Positions 19,449 through 28,579 of a stretch of 57,742 nt of DNA are shown piece by piece. The DNA is taken from positions 1,159,156 to 1,216,897 of the forward strand of contig NC_017059.1 in NCBI RefSeq assembly GCF_000284415.1, read 5' to 3'. Position numbers and translations under genes: made by a program. The DNA is from Pararhodospirillum photometricum DSM 122 (GTDB lineage Bacteria > Pseudomonadota > Alphaproteobacteria > Rhodospirillales > Rhodospirillaceae). Every line of letters begins with the position of its first letter. Position 1 is the first letter of the stretch. The notes below the pieces were generated by a model. The model did no database searches. It saw only the letters and a list, made by a program, of their open reading frames with translations, and had not been told where the DNA came from.

Positions 19449-20531
19449 GTGAGTGCGATGAAAACCGCAAGCGCTGGAAGACGGGACGGCCTTGCCCGGA
19501 GCCCGCACCAGCCCCCCCTGGGCTGGGGCCTGGACTGGGGCCTGAGTTTGGGCCTAACCCTGTCTTTGGTCTTGCTCCCCGCCGGCGCCCACGCCGATGA
19601 CACCGCCTCGTTTGTGGTACGCCAGGAAACCGTTGCCGACTGGAAGGCAGTGTTCGCCACGGTGGAAACCACGGACATGCTCCAGGCGCGCGCCCGCATC
19701 GGCGGCACCGTGGGCAGTCTCGCCCTCGACGAGGGCGACCCGGTGACCAAAGGACAGAAGATCGCGGTCATCGCCGACGAGAAACTCCTGTTGCAGATGC
19801 AAGCCGCCGAGGCGCGGGTGCGCTCGCTTCAGGCGGAACTGGAGCAGGCCACCTTAGAGCTTGGTCGCTCCCGAGCGCTGCGGGCCCAGGGCACCGTCGC
19901 CCAGCAACACCTCGACGAAGCCGCCACCAAGGCCCGCGTCACCGCCCAAACTCTGGAAGCAGCCAAGCGCGATCGCGACGTGATCGCCCGCCAGATCGAG
20001 GATGGCGCGGTCCTGTCGCCGGGCGCCGGCCGGGTGCTGGCGGTCAGCGTCACCAACGGCGCCGTGGTCCTGCCCGGCGAGCCCCTGGCCAGCATCGCCG
20101 CCGAGACCACCATCTTGCGCCTGCGCCTGCCCGAACGCCATGCCCGCTTCCTGTCCAAGGGCGCCTCGGTGCGGGTGGGGCCGCGCGGCCTGGACGTCAG
20201 CGCGCCCCGGCCGACCAGCGAGGGCACGGTGGTGCAGGTATATCCCAAGTTGGAGGCCGGGCGGGTCATCGCCGACGTGCGCGTGGAGGGCCTTGGCGAC
20301 TACTTCGTAGGAGAACGCGCCTTGGTCTCTGTGGCGACCGACCAACGCCCGGTGCTGCGGGTACCCGGGCGCTTCTTGGAGCACCGCTTCGGCCTGACCC
20401 TCGCCCATCTGGCCGAGGGGGGCCCGGTGGTGGTGCAAACTGGCCAGCGCCAGGGGGACTGGGTGGAGGTCCTCTCGGGCCTGCACGCGGGCGACACCCT
20501 GACTCTCCCGGCGGCGGGGGCACGCCCATGA
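19449..20531 (+). CDS. RND efflux periplasmic adaptor (HlyD/MFP family)
   Basis: A 360-residue membrane fusion protein joining the inner-membrane RND pump to an outer-membrane channel. The GTG at 19449 follows a clear AAAGGAG site and precedes a signal peptide ending about AGAHA-DDT. Then come a lipoyl/barrel half (GGTVGSLALDEGDPVTKGQ), a long alpha hairpin (LLQMQAAEARVRSLQAELEQ and following), and the return barrel (DGAVLSPGAGRVLAVSVTNG). No lipobox Cys is seen. Its stop overlaps the RND gene start (ATGA), so the two are co-translated. No outer-membrane channel gene follows. Confidence 0.88.
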   Translation: MSAMKTASAGRRDGLARSPHQPPLGWGLDWGLSLGLTLSLVLLPAGAHADDTASFVVRQETVADWKAVFATVETTDMLQARARIGGTVGSLALDEGDPVTKGQKIAVIADEKLLLQMQAAEARVRSLQAELEQATLELGRSRALRAQGTVAQQHLDEAATKARVTAQTLEAAKRDRDVIARQIEDGAVLSPGAGRVLAVSVTNGAVVLPGEPLASIAAETTILRLRLPERHARFLSKGASVRVGPRGLDVSAPRPTSEGTVVQVYPKLEAGRVIADVRVEGLGDYFVGERALVSVATDQRPVLRVPGRFLEHRFGLTLAHLAEGGPVVVQTGQRQGDWVEVLSGLHAGDTLTLPAAGARP

Positions 20532-23500
20532 AAGCCGGTCTTTCGGGAACCCTGACCCGCGCCTTCATCGCCTCGCCGCTCACGCCCCTCCTTCTCCTGG
20601 CGGCGCTGGCGGTGGGCCTCCTCGCGCTGGCTGGTCTGCCGCGCGAGGAGGAACCGCAGATCTCAGTGCCCATGGTTGATATCCACATCTCCGCCGACGG
20701 CCTGCGCGCCGTCGATGCCGTGGAACTGGTGACCAAACCCCTGGAGGACGTGGTCAAGGGCATCGACGACGTGGACCACGTCTATTCGCAAAGCGTGGAT
20801 GATCAGGTGGCGGTCACCGCCCGCTTCAAGGTTGGCACCGACGAGGACGTGGCCATGCTGCGCGTCCACGAGACCATCCGTGCCAACTATAACCGCATCC
20901 CGCTTGGCATCCCCGAACCGTTGATCGTCGGGCGGGGCATCAACGACGTGCCCATCGTGGTGCTCACTCTCGCCGGTCAGGGGCCACACGCCGACCGCTG
21001 GACCCGCAATGCCCTAACCGACCTCGCCCAGGACCTGTTGCCTGAACTGATGAAGGACGAAAACATCGGCCTGACCTTCCTGATCGGTGATGCCCCCAAC
21101 CAAATCCGGGTCGAGCCCGATCCCGAACGGCTGGCCACGCTGGGCGTCACCCTCAACCAACTGGTCGAGAAGGTGCAAAACGCCAACCGCTCCTTCCGGG
21201 TGGGTTCCTTGCGCGAGGCCAACAGCGCCCTGCCCGCAGCGGCCGGCCAAACCCTGCAAGGGGTGCCCGACATCGGCCAACTCCTGATCACCACCCAGGA
21301 CGGCCGGCCGGTCTATGTTGCCGACGTGGCCCGGGTGGTGGTGGGATCCACCCCGGAGGAACACCGGCTGTGGCAGGCCCACCCGGTGGCCGGCGGCCAG
21401 GAGCTCGACATCCGTCCCGCCGTGTCCCTGGCCTTTGCCAAGCGCAAGGGCGCCAACGCGGTGGTGGTAGCCGAGGCCCTGCTAGAGCGCCTGGACACCC
21501 TCAAGGGCCGCCTGATCCCCGAGGGGGTGGCGGTGGAGGTCACCCGCAACTACGGCGCCACCGCCCAGGACAAGGCCGATGAGCTGCTGTTCCACCTGGG
21601 TCTGGCCACGGCGTCCATCGTCTTGCTGGTCAGCTTGGCGATTGGCTGGCGCGAGGGTCTGGTGGTCGCCTTGGTCATCCCTTGCACCATCTTGCTTACG
21701 TTGTTTGCCAGTTGGCTCATGGGCTACACCCTGAACCGGGTCAGCCTGTTCGCCCTGATCTTTTCCATCGGCATTTTGGTGGATGACGCCATCGTGGTGG
21801 TGGAGAACATCGCTCGGCACTGGGCGATGCGCGACGATCGCTCCGTGGTGGACAAGGCGGTGGATGGCGTGGCCGAGGTGGGCAATCCCACCATCATCGC
21901 CACCTTGACCATCGTCGCCGCCTTGCTGCCCATGATGGCCGTCTCGGGCCTGATGGGCCCCTACATGAGCCCCATCCCGGCCAACGCTTCGGCGGCCATG
22001 GTGTTCAGCTTTTTTGTCGCGGTGGTCATCACGCCTTGGCTGCTGCTGCGTTTGGCTGGCCGGCGCGCCGCCAGCGCCGCCCACGCCGAAGCCGTCGATC
22101 ACGAGGGCCGGCTGGGCCGCTTCTACCGCGCGCTCGCCCGCCCGGTGCTGGCCAGCCGGGCCCGGGCCTTGACCTTCCTGCTGCTCACCGGCCTTGCCAC
22201 GCTGGCCGTGTGCACGCTGTTTTATACCCGCGACGTGACGGTCAAGCTGCTGCCCTTCGACAACAAGTCGGAGTTCCAGGTGATTGCCGACCTGCCCGAG
22301 GGCACCTCGCTGGAGGAAACCGAGCGCGTCTTGCGCGCGGCCGCCCGGCGTCTGGCCGATCTTCCCGAACTGACCAGCGTGCAACTCCACGCCGGTACGG
22401 CGGCGCCGTTCACTTTTAATGGCCTCGTACGCCATTATTACCTGCGCGAGGCGCCGCACATGGGCGACCTTCAGGTCAACCTCGTCTCGCGCCACGACCG
22501 GACGCGGGCCAGCCACGCCATCGCCTTGGAGGCGCGCGAGCGGCTGCGCTCCTTGCCCGTGCCACCCGGCGCCAGCTTGAAGGTGGTGGAGGTGCCTCCG
22601 GGTCCGCCGGTGCTGGCCACCTTGCTGGCCGAGATTTATGGCCCCGACGACGCCAGCCGCCAAGCCGCCCTGGCCCGGGTCAAGGCCGCCTTCGCGGCGG
22701 TGCCGTTTGTCGTGGACGTGGACGACATGGCCGGCGAAAAGGCGCCGCGCCTGCGCTATTCGCTCGACAGCGAGGCCCTGGCCCTGCATGGCGTCGAGGA
22801 GGAAGCGGTTTACGATACCCTGGCCGCTCTGATCGGCGGGGTCAGTGTGGGCTATTCCCACCAGGGCCAAGGCGCGCGGCCGGTCGAGATCGTCGTGCGC
22901 CTGCCCCCGGACGCCCTGACCCCGGGCGAGCGCCTGCTGGCCACCCCGGTGCCAGCCGCCTCGGGAACCGTGGAACTGGGCGACGTGGTGCGCGTCCACA
23001 AGGAGGAAAGCTCGCGCCTGATCTACCGCCGCGATGGCCATTTTGTCGAAATGGTCATGGCCGACTTGGCCGGGGCGGTGGAGGCGCCGATCTATGGCAT
23101 GCTCGCGGTCAACAAACTCCTGGCCGAGGCCCCCGATCCCCTGCCCGTCGCCCTGCACGGCGCCCCCCTTGATGAATCCCGGCCCAGCGTGCTGTGGGAC
23201 GGCGAGTGGGAGATCACCTATGTCACCTTCCGCGACATGGGCGCCGCCTTCGGCGTGGCCTTGCTGGGCATTTATCTGCTGGTGGTGGGCCTGTTCAAGA
23301 GCTTCAAGATCCCGCTGCTGGTCCTGGTCCCGGTGCCCTTGACCTTGATCGGCATCGTGCTTGGGCACTGGGCGTTTGGCGCGCCCTTTTCGGCCCCCTC
23401 CATGATCGGCTTCATCGCGCTGGCCGGCATCATCGTGCGCAACTCGATCTTGCTCGTGGACTTCATCCGCCACGCGCGGGCCCATGCTGGCTCCTTGCGC

Positions 23501-23764
23501 GATGCCTTGCTGGAGGCGGGCGCGGTTCGGGTCAAGCCCATCGTCTTGACCGCACTTGCGGCCATGATCGGCGGCGCCTTCATCCTGGGCGACCCCATTT
23601 TCCAGGGACTGGCCTTGTCCCTGGTCTTTGGCCTAGCCTCGTCCACCGCCCTGACCTTGCTGGTGATCCCCGCGATTTACGTGGTCTTGCGCGACGATGG
23701 CCGGCCCGAGGGATCCCCTCCCGGGCCTAAGTCGGGGATTGCTCCGGCAAACGCTTCGCGGTAG
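20528..23764 (+). CDS. RND-family efflux permease (AcrB-like)
   Basis: A 1078-residue proton-driven inner-membrane pump with the RND plan: TM1, a large periplasmic loop, TM2-6, a second loop, TM8-12. The proton-relay aspartates stand in [18 protein letters not shown] (TM4 region, about residue 415-435). The second-half signature [20 protein letters not shown] and the last helices are intact. Based on lacking the extra charged TM4 residues of metal pumps, it is more likely a drug or amphiphile exporter than a heavy-metal one; substrate is not determinable. It is expressed with the upstream adaptor and followed by ndk about 80 bases on. Confidence 0.92.
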   Translation: MKAGLSGTLTRAFIASPLTPLLLLAALAVGLLALAGLPREEEPQISVPMVDIHISADGLRAVDAVELVTKPLEDVVKGIDDVDHVYSQSVDDQVAVTARFKVGTDEDVAMLRVHETIRANYNRIPLGIPEPLIVGRGINDVPIVVLTLAGQGPHADRWTRNALTDLAQDLLPELMKDENIGLTFLIGDAPNQIRVEPDPERLATLGVTLNQLVEKVQNANRSFRVGSLREANSALPAAAGQTLQGVPDIGQLLITTQDGRPVYVADVARVVVGSTPEEHRLWQAHPVAGGQELDIRPAVSLAFAKRKGANAVVVAEALLERLDTLKGRLIPEGVAVEVTRNYGATAQDKADELLFHLGLATASIVLLVSLAIGWREGLVVALVIPCTILLTLFASWLMGYTLNRVSLFALIFSIGILVDDAIVVVENIARHWAMRDDRSVVDKAVDGVAEVGNPTIIATLTIVAALLPMMAVSGLMGPYMSPIPANASAAMVFSFFVAVVITPWLLLRLAGRRAASAAHAEAVDHEGRLGRFYRALARPVLASRARALTFLLLTGLATLAVCTLFYTRDVTVKLLPFDNKSEFQVIADLPEGTSLEETERVLRAAARRLADLPELTSVQLHAGTAAPFTFNGLVRHYYLREAPHMGDLQVNLVSRHDRTRASHAIALEARERLRSLPVPPGASLKVVEVPPGPPVLATLLAEIYGPDDASRQAALARVKAAFAAVPFVVDVDDMAGEKAPRLRYSLDSEALALHGVEEEAVYDTLAALIGGVSVGYSHQGQGARPVEIVVRLPPDALTPGERLLATPVPAASGTVELGDVVRVHKEESSRLIYRRDGHFVEMVMADLAGAVEAPIYGMLAVNKLLAEAPDPLPVALHGAPLDESRPSVLWDGEWEITYVTFRDMGAAFGVALLGIYLLVVGLFKSFKIPLLVLVPVPLTLIGIVLGHWAFGAPFSAPSMIGFIALAGIIVRNSILLVDFIRHARAHAGSLRDALLEAGAVRVKPIVLTALAAMIGGAFILGDPIFQGLALSLVFGLASSTALTLLVIPAIYVVLRDDGRPEGSPPGPKSGIAPANASR

Positions 23765-23843
23765 AAGCCCGCTCATCCCGCCGGCCCCTCCCGGGGCTGG
23801 CCCCTCCCCCGTTCGGGGGGGTCCACAGCCAAGGGAAACCAAC

Positions 23844-24266
23844 ATGGCGATTGAACGTACCCTGTCGATCATCAAGCCCGACGCCACCCGCCGCAACCTG
23901 ACCGGCGCCATCAATGACCGTTTCGAAAAAGGCGGCCTGCGCATCGTGGCCCAAAAGCGCCTGCGTCTGACCCCGGAAATGGCCGGCCAGTTCTACGAGG
24001 TCCATAAGGAGCGCTCCTTCTTCGGGTCCCTGTGCGAGTTCATGACCTCGGGCCCGGTCGTCGCCCAGGTGCTGGAAGGCGAAAACGCCGTGCTGCGCAA
24101 CCGTGAAATCATGGGCGCCACCAATCCGGCCAACGCCGCCGAGGGCACCATCCGCAAGGACTTCGCCGAATCCATCGAAGCGAACTCGGTGCACGGCTCC
24201 GACTCCCTCGAAAACGCCGCCAACGAGATCGCCTTCTTCTTCTCCGAGATCGAGATCGTCGGCTGA
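23844..24266 (+). CDS. ndk: Nucleoside diphosphate kinase
   Basis: A 140-residue NDK that balances nucleoside triphosphate pools by ping-pong transfer through a phospho-histidine. The active-site motif is NSVHGSDS (His near residue 117); the start [17 protein letters not shown] is canonical, and [10 protein letters not shown] and GTIRKDFA are conserved nucleotide-binding segments. The ATG at 23844 is preceded by AAGGGAAA. Confidence 0.97.
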   Translation: MAIERTLSIIKPDATRRNLTGAINDRFEKGGLRIVAQKRLRLTPEMAGQFYEVHKERSFFGSLCEFMTSGPVVAQVLEGENAVLRNREIMGATNPANAAEGTIRKDFAESIEANSVHGSDSLENAANEIAFFFSEIEIVG

Positions 24267-24290
24267 TCACCTCCCCGTCCGAGAGACCCA

Positions 24291-24327
24291 GAGGTCTGGG
24301 GGGGCACGCCTCCCCAGCCTTTTTTTT
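24291..24327 (+). repeat. Hairpin repeat family A, copy 2 (ndk terminator)
   Basis: CTGGGGGGGC / GCCTCCCCAG stem with one G-U pair in RNA, followed by a run of eight to nine T. It acts as an intrinsic terminator right after ndk. Confidence 0.8.
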
Positions 24328-24345
24328 GTCCCTGTGCGATTGTCC

Positions 24346-24374
24346 TTGCCTCAGAAATCGCGAACGCTTATTAA
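24346..24374 (+). promoter_or_regulatory. Candidate sigma-70-type promoter upstream of sulP
   Basis: TTGCCT and TATTAA with exactly 17 bases between them, just after the ndk terminator. A transcript from here would begin near 24382. Confidence 0.5.
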
Positions 24375-24381
24375 TTTCACC

Positions 24382-24488
24382 GCGTTCGGGACGCCGCCCC
24401 AGGGCGGCCCCGGTCCTCTTCTTGGTGTCTCAAGCCTTCAGGTTCCCTTGAAACGGCCTCTCCCTCCCCTCGAGAGGCCGTTCTTTTT
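24382..24488 (+). ncRNA. Candidate small RNA or attenuated leader
   Basis: A stretch without a gene between the promoter at 24346-24374 and an intrinsic terminator. If transcribed it would give an RNA of about 105 nt ending in the 11-bp terminator stem. It could be a free small RNA or a leader attenuator for the SulP gene, whose start lies about 120 bases on. No known riboswitch pattern was recognised. Confidence 0.3.
24452..24488 (+). terminator. Intrinsic terminator upstream of sulP
   Basis: AACGGCCTCTC, nine-base loop, GAGAGGCCGTT, then CTTTTT: a perfect 11-bp stem with a U tract. Confidence 0.85.
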
Positions 24489-24605
24489 GCTGGGCCTTGA
24501 CCAAGCCCCGGCAACGGGACTACCTCTGTTCTTAAGACTCCCCAAGCACGACGGGGCTTGCCGCTGTCCGACGATCCCGCCGTCAAAACCCAAGGCGTTG
24601 GATCC

Positions 24606-26330
24606 ATGGCTTTTGATGCGCGTCCGGTGACGGTCGCTCCCCCCACGTTCCTGGACCTCTTTACCCCCAAGCTGGTGACGGTCTTGCGCGAGGGCTACGG
24701 CCCGGCCCAGATCCGCCACGACCTTCTGGCCGGTCTGACGGTGGCCATCGTCGCCTTGCCCCTGTCCACCGCCATCGCCATTGCCTCCGGTGTCACCCCC
24801 GACCGGGGCCTGTACACGGCGATTATTGGCGGCTTTCTGATTTCGTTGTTCGGCGGCAGCCGCTTTCAAATCGGCGGTCCGGCGGGCGCTTTCATCGTCT
24901 TAGTCTCGACCACGGTGGCGACCCATGGGGTGGACGGCCTGATCCTTGCGGTGTTCCTCTCGGGCCTTTTGCTGCTGGCCATCGGGTTTTTACGGCTTGG
25001 AACCTATATCAAATTCATCCCCTATCCCGTGACCCTGGGCTTTACCGCCGGCATCGGCGTGGTGATCTTTGTCAGCCAGATCAAGGAATTCCTGGGCCTG
25101 ACCCTGCCCGCCGCGGAGCCTGCGGCGCTTTTGGAAAAACTGCCGGTGTTGTGGCAGGCTCTGCCCGGCACCGATTGGCCCACCTTGGCCCTGGCCAGCG
25201 CCACCTTGGCGGGCTTGGTCCTGCTCAAGCGCTGGAAACCCCAGTGGCCCGGCATGCTCCTCGTCATCGCCGTGGCTGCCGGGATCACGGCTTTGTTCAA
25301 GCTGCCGGTGGAAACCATTGGCTCGCGCTTTGGCGGCATCCCCACAGGCCTGCCGGCCCCCGCCCTGCCCTCCCTGTCCTGGGCCCGGGTAGAGGAGGTT
25401 TTTCCGACAGCCATCACCTTCGCGTTGCTGGGCGCCATCGAATCCCTACTCTCGGCGGTGGTAGCCGACAGCATGACCGGGCGTAACCACCGCTCCAACT
25501 GCGAACTGGTGGCCCAAGGGATTGCCAACATGGGCTCGGCCCTGTTTGGCGGCATTTGTGTGACCGGCACCATTGCCCGGACCGCGACCAACGTGCGGGC
25601 CGGCGCTCACGGCCCGATGGCGGGCATCATGCACGCCTTGTTCTTGCTCGCGTTTATCCTGGTGGCGGCTCCTTTGGGCGACCGGATCCCGTTGGCGGCA
25701 CTGGCGGCGGTCTTGATGCTGCTGTCGTGGAACATGATCGAACGCCACGCCGTGATGACCTTGTTTCGGGGCTCGCGGGGCGACGCGGTGGTGTTTTTGT
25801 GCACGTTTGGCCTGACCGTGTTCCGCTCCCTGACCGAGGCCATTTTGGTTGGGGTGGCGGTGGGGGCGACCTTGTTCATCAGCCGCATGTCGGCCTTGAC
25901 CGAGGTCACGGCCGAGCGGGCCTTTATCCCCGAGGACCGACCCGACGGCACCCCGGCCGAGCGCCTCCCCTATGATGCGCGCACGGCACGCGATCCGGCG
26001 GTGGCGGTCTATCGCATCAGCGGGGCGTTTTTCTTTGGTGCGGCGGCCTCGGTCGGCTCGGCTCTGGAGCGCATCGCCGATCGCCACCGCACCGTGATCT
26101 TGGACGTGTCGGCCGTCCCATTCCTAGATTCCACCGCCGCCCACACCATCGAGGGGCTGGCCCACAAGGCAGCGCGCCGGGGGGTGCGGATGATCCTCAC
26201 CGGGGCCTCGGTGCCCATGCGCCGCTTGTTGCTGGCCCACGGGGTGCGCCCCCCTCTGGTCTTGTTTGACCGCTCGATCGCCGACGCCCTTGCCGTTGTT
26301 CACGCCCCAGCCCCGGAGAGCCCCCCATGA
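24606..26330 (+). CDS. SulP-family anion transporter with STAS domain
   Basis: About 574 residues from the ATG at 24606 (a TTG 16 codons earlier is possible). The N-terminal two-thirds are ten or more membrane segments with the SulP marks IVALPLSTAIAIASGVTPD, RFQIGGPAGAFIVLV and CVTGTIARTATNVRAGAHGP. The C-terminal STAS domain (about residues 450-560) has VILDVSAVPFLDSTAAHTIE, with the Asp-Ser pair seen in anti-anti-sigma folds. These transporters move sulfate, bicarbonate or dicarboxylates; no carbonic anhydrase neighbour points to bicarbonate. It overlaps the following gene by ATGA. Confidence 0.9.
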   Translation: MAFDARPVTVAPPTFLDLFTPKLVTVLREGYGPAQIRHDLLAGLTVAIVALPLSTAIAIASGVTPDRGLYTAIIGGFLISLFGGSRFQIGGPAGAFIVLVSTTVATHGVDGLILAVFLSGLLLLAIGFLRLGTYIKFIPYPVTLGFTAGIGVVIFVSQIKEFLGLTLPAAEPAALLEKLPVLWQALPGTDWPTLALASATLAGLVLLKRWKPQWPGMLLVIAVAAGITALFKLPVETIGSRFGGIPTGLPAPALPSLSWARVEEVFPTAITFALLGAIESLLSAVVADSMTGRNHRSNCELVAQGIANMGSALFGGICVTGTIARTATNVRAGAHGPMAGIMHALFLLAFILVAAPLGDRIPLAALAAVLMLLSWNMIERHAVMTLFRGSRGDAVVFLCTFGLTVFRSLTEAILVGVAVGATLFISRMSALTEVTAERAFIPEDRPDGTPAERLPYDARTARDPAVAVYRISGAFFFGAAASVGSALERIADRHRTVILDVSAVPFLDSTAAHTIEGLAHKAARRGVRMILTGASVPMRRLLLAHGVRPPLVLFDRSIADALAVVHAPAPESPP

Positions 26331-27364
26331 GCGCCCCCATCCCGCCCGGCGCCCTGCCCGTGACCTTTCATGGCCGGGCCCGCGACTACTTCGGGATCTG
26401 GATCACCAACCTCCTGCTCACCTTGGTGACCATCGGCCTGTGGTCGGCCTGGGCCAAGGTGCGGCGGCTGCGCTATTTTTACGGCAACACCGAAGCGGCT
26501 GGCGGCAGCCTTGATTACACCGCCCGGCCGTGGTCCATCCTGCTGGGCCGGGTGCTGGTGGTGGGTATCCTGGGGCTGGTCGCCCTGGTGGAGACCGCCT
26601 CGCCCTTTGCCAGCGTCCCGGTGGGTCTGGCCTCGCTGGCCCTTTTGCCCTGGCTGGTCAACCGATCGCTACGTTTCAACGCGCGTATGACCCTCTGGCA
26701 GGCGGTGCGCTTCGACTTTCGCGGCACCTATGGCGCGGCAGCTAAGGTCCATTTGGGCTGGCCCCTGGCCAGTGCTGTGTCGCTCGGGATTTTGCTGCCT
26801 TTCGCCACCCGGGCCAGCGGCCGCTATTGGGTGAACCACCGTTTTTTGGGAACGGCGCGCTTCGCCAGTCTGCCGCCGATGGGGCCCTTTTACGCCGCCC
26901 TGCTCCAGGCCGGGCTGGTGATGGGGCTGGCGTTTGCGACGTGCGGGGCAGCGGGCGCGGCGGTTTTCATGGGCCTCGGCGGGGAGTTCCAAGAAGCGGA
27001 AGAACTTGGCGCCGCCCTCACCGTGTCTTTTCTGCCCGCCTTCCTGCTGGCCCGGGTGTTTTACCGCACCCGCGCCCGGGCGATTTTGCTCAATCACCTG
27101 ACCTTGGAGGAAGGACACCGCTTCGTGTGCCGGCTCTCGGCGCTACGCTACACTTGGATCGTGGCGACCAACGCAGTGGCAACGCTACTCACCCTGGGCT
27201 TTGCCCATCCGTGGACCGCGGTGCGGGCGTGGCGCTACCAGTGTTCTTGTCTTTGGATCCTGCCGGCTGGGGCGATTGATACGTTTATCAGCAAACAGCG
27301 GGAGGCTGGTTCGGCCTTTGCCTCCGAGTTTGCCGACCTTGAAGGGTTTGACATCGGTGTCTAG
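26327..27364 (+). CDS. DUF898 (YjgN-type) membrane protein
   Basis: A 345-residue integral membrane protein of the YjgN/DUF898 family. It has the N-terminal TFHGRARDYFGIWITNLLLT and the twice-repeated pattern W..WAKVRRLRYFYGNTEA / FAHPWTAVRAWRYQ. About six to eight membrane segments are visible. The biochemical function is unknown. It is translationally coupled to the SulP gene and followed after 42 bases by a membrane-anchored M48 peptidase, a pairing that suggests an envelope role. Confidence 0.82.
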   Translation: MSAPIPPGALPVTFHGRARDYFGIWITNLLLTLVTIGLWSAWAKVRRLRYFYGNTEAAGGSLDYTARPWSILLGRVLVVGILGLVALVETASPFASVPVGLASLALLPWLVNRSLRFNARMTLWQAVRFDFRGTYGAAAKVHLGWPLASAVSLGILLPFATRASGRYWVNHRFLGTARFASLPPMGPFYAALLQAGLVMGLAFATCGAAGAAVFMGLGGEFQEAEELGAALTVSFLPAFLLARVFYRTRARAILLNHLTLEEGHRFVCRLSALRYTWIVATNAVATLLTLGFAHPWTAVRAWRYQCSCLWILPAGAIDTFISKQREAGSAFASEFADLEGFDIGV

Positions 27365-27406
27365 GCGCTCCCGCGAAACGAGAGCCCTCTGAACGGGGAA
27401 CACGGC

Positions 27407-28415
27407 ATGGAACGGGGCATCGACGGCACCGTGATGCAAACGGGAACGGCGCAGGGGCGGCCCGCTCGCCTGGGCTTGGTGGCCGGGCGGCTCGTGCTGG
27501 AAGATGGGGAAACCCAAACCAGCCTGGACCCCGCCCATCTCTCGATCAGCGAGGCTGTCACCGGGGTGCCGCGCCGGGTGGTGTTAGACGATGGTCGCTG
27601 CTTCATCACCCGGGATTCCCAGGGGGTGGCCCGTCTTCTCGGGGCGACGAGACAGCGCGACCCGGGCCGCTGGCTGGCCCGGGTGGAACGGGGCTCGCCG
27701 GGTGTCCTGCTGGGCCTCGCCCTGATGGTTCTGGTCTTGCTTGTGAGCCTGCGCTGGGCCGTGCCCCTCGCCACCGACCACGTGGCCCTTTTGGTGCCGA
27801 CGCCGGTGGAGCGGGCCTTGGGTCAGCATGCCTTTCTGACCTTGGAGAAAACAGCCCTGGCGCCGTCCCGCTTGCCCGAGGCGCGCCAAGCGGCTTTGCG
27901 CCAGCGCTTTGAGGCCTTGGTGATGGCGGCCGGCCTCGACAGCTCGCCCGGACTGGTCCTGGCCGAGGCGCCCCGCTTGGGACCCAATGCCCTGGCCTTC
28001 CCCGGAGGACCCGTGGTCCTGACCGACGCCCTGGTCGCCCTGGCGGACAGTGACGAGGCGGTAGCGGGGGTCCTGGCCCACGAACTGATTCACATCCGCG
28101 AACACCACGGCTTGCGCCGGCTGATCTCGGGGGTGGGCGTCGTGGTGGTGGCCGGGGTGGTGACGGGGGACCATGGGCGCCTTGGTGGAAGAGGCGGCGG
28201 CCCTGCCGGCCCTGCTGCTCGACCGGAGCTATTCGCGCGCCTTTGAGCGCGAGGCCGACGACGGGGCCCGGGTCCTGCTGGCCCGCACCGGAACCGATGC
28301 CGAACCGTTTCGCGCCTTGCTGGCCCGCTTGGCCCGCCTGTCCGATGACGGCGGCTGGCTGTCCACCCACCCCGGCATGGCAGAACGCCTGCAACGCATG
28401 GAGCGCGAAATCTAA
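27407..28415 (+). CDS. M48-family membrane metallopeptidase, frameshifted
   Basis: A zinc peptidase split over two frames. The first (27407-28246) has an N-terminal cytoplasmic part, a membrane segment (LLGLALMVLVLLVSL, about residue 105) and the zinc motif HELIHIREHHG. The second (entered near 28173) has the third zinc ligand in RAFEREADDGARVLLA, and THPGMAERLQRM, the usual M48 end. Deleting one C of the CC at 28171-28172 joins them as VVTGDMGALVEEAAALPA in one frame of about 335 residues. Without that correction the protein lacks the Glu ligand and should be inactive. It may be a sequencing error or a recent mutation. Confidence 0.82.
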
Positions 28416-28420
28416 AAGAT

Positions 28421-28499
28421 CGAGGGGTCTGGGGAGGCCGCGCCTCCCCAGTCTTCCTTTTTTTAAGGCTGGGGAGGCGCGGCCTCCCCAGACCCCTCG
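28421..28499. repeat. Hairpin repeat family A, back-to-back pair (copies 3 and 4)
   Basis: Two copies in opposite orientation, each with a perfect CTGGGGAGGC/GCCTCCCCAG stem (28429-28451 and 28469-28491), with TTTTTTT between them. The whole is itself a longer inverted repeat, beginning with aggggtctgg and ending with ccagacccct. Confidence 0.8.
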
Positions 28500-28518
28500 G
28501 TTCCTTTGAGGCTGCCTC

Positions 28519-28546
28519 TTGCCTCGGTGTGTGCCCCCCGTATGCT
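28519..28546 (+). promoter_or_regulatory. Candidate promoter of the TRAP binding protein gene
   Basis: TTGCCT, 16 bases, TATGCT, 33 bases before the ATG. Confidence 0.4.
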
Positions 28547-28579
28547 GGAGCACTTTTTTTGATCAAAGGAGGGGGTTGG

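Noticed and set aside
21482..23485. Long minus-strand frame opposite the RND permease
   Set aside because: His/Gln/Gly-rich antisense shadow; the plus-strand gene has clear TM and proton-relay motifs.
28421..28499. Inverted repeats considered as ends of an insertion sequence
   Set aside because: Nothing that could be a transposase lies between or beside them; hairpins are at gene ends with T runs.
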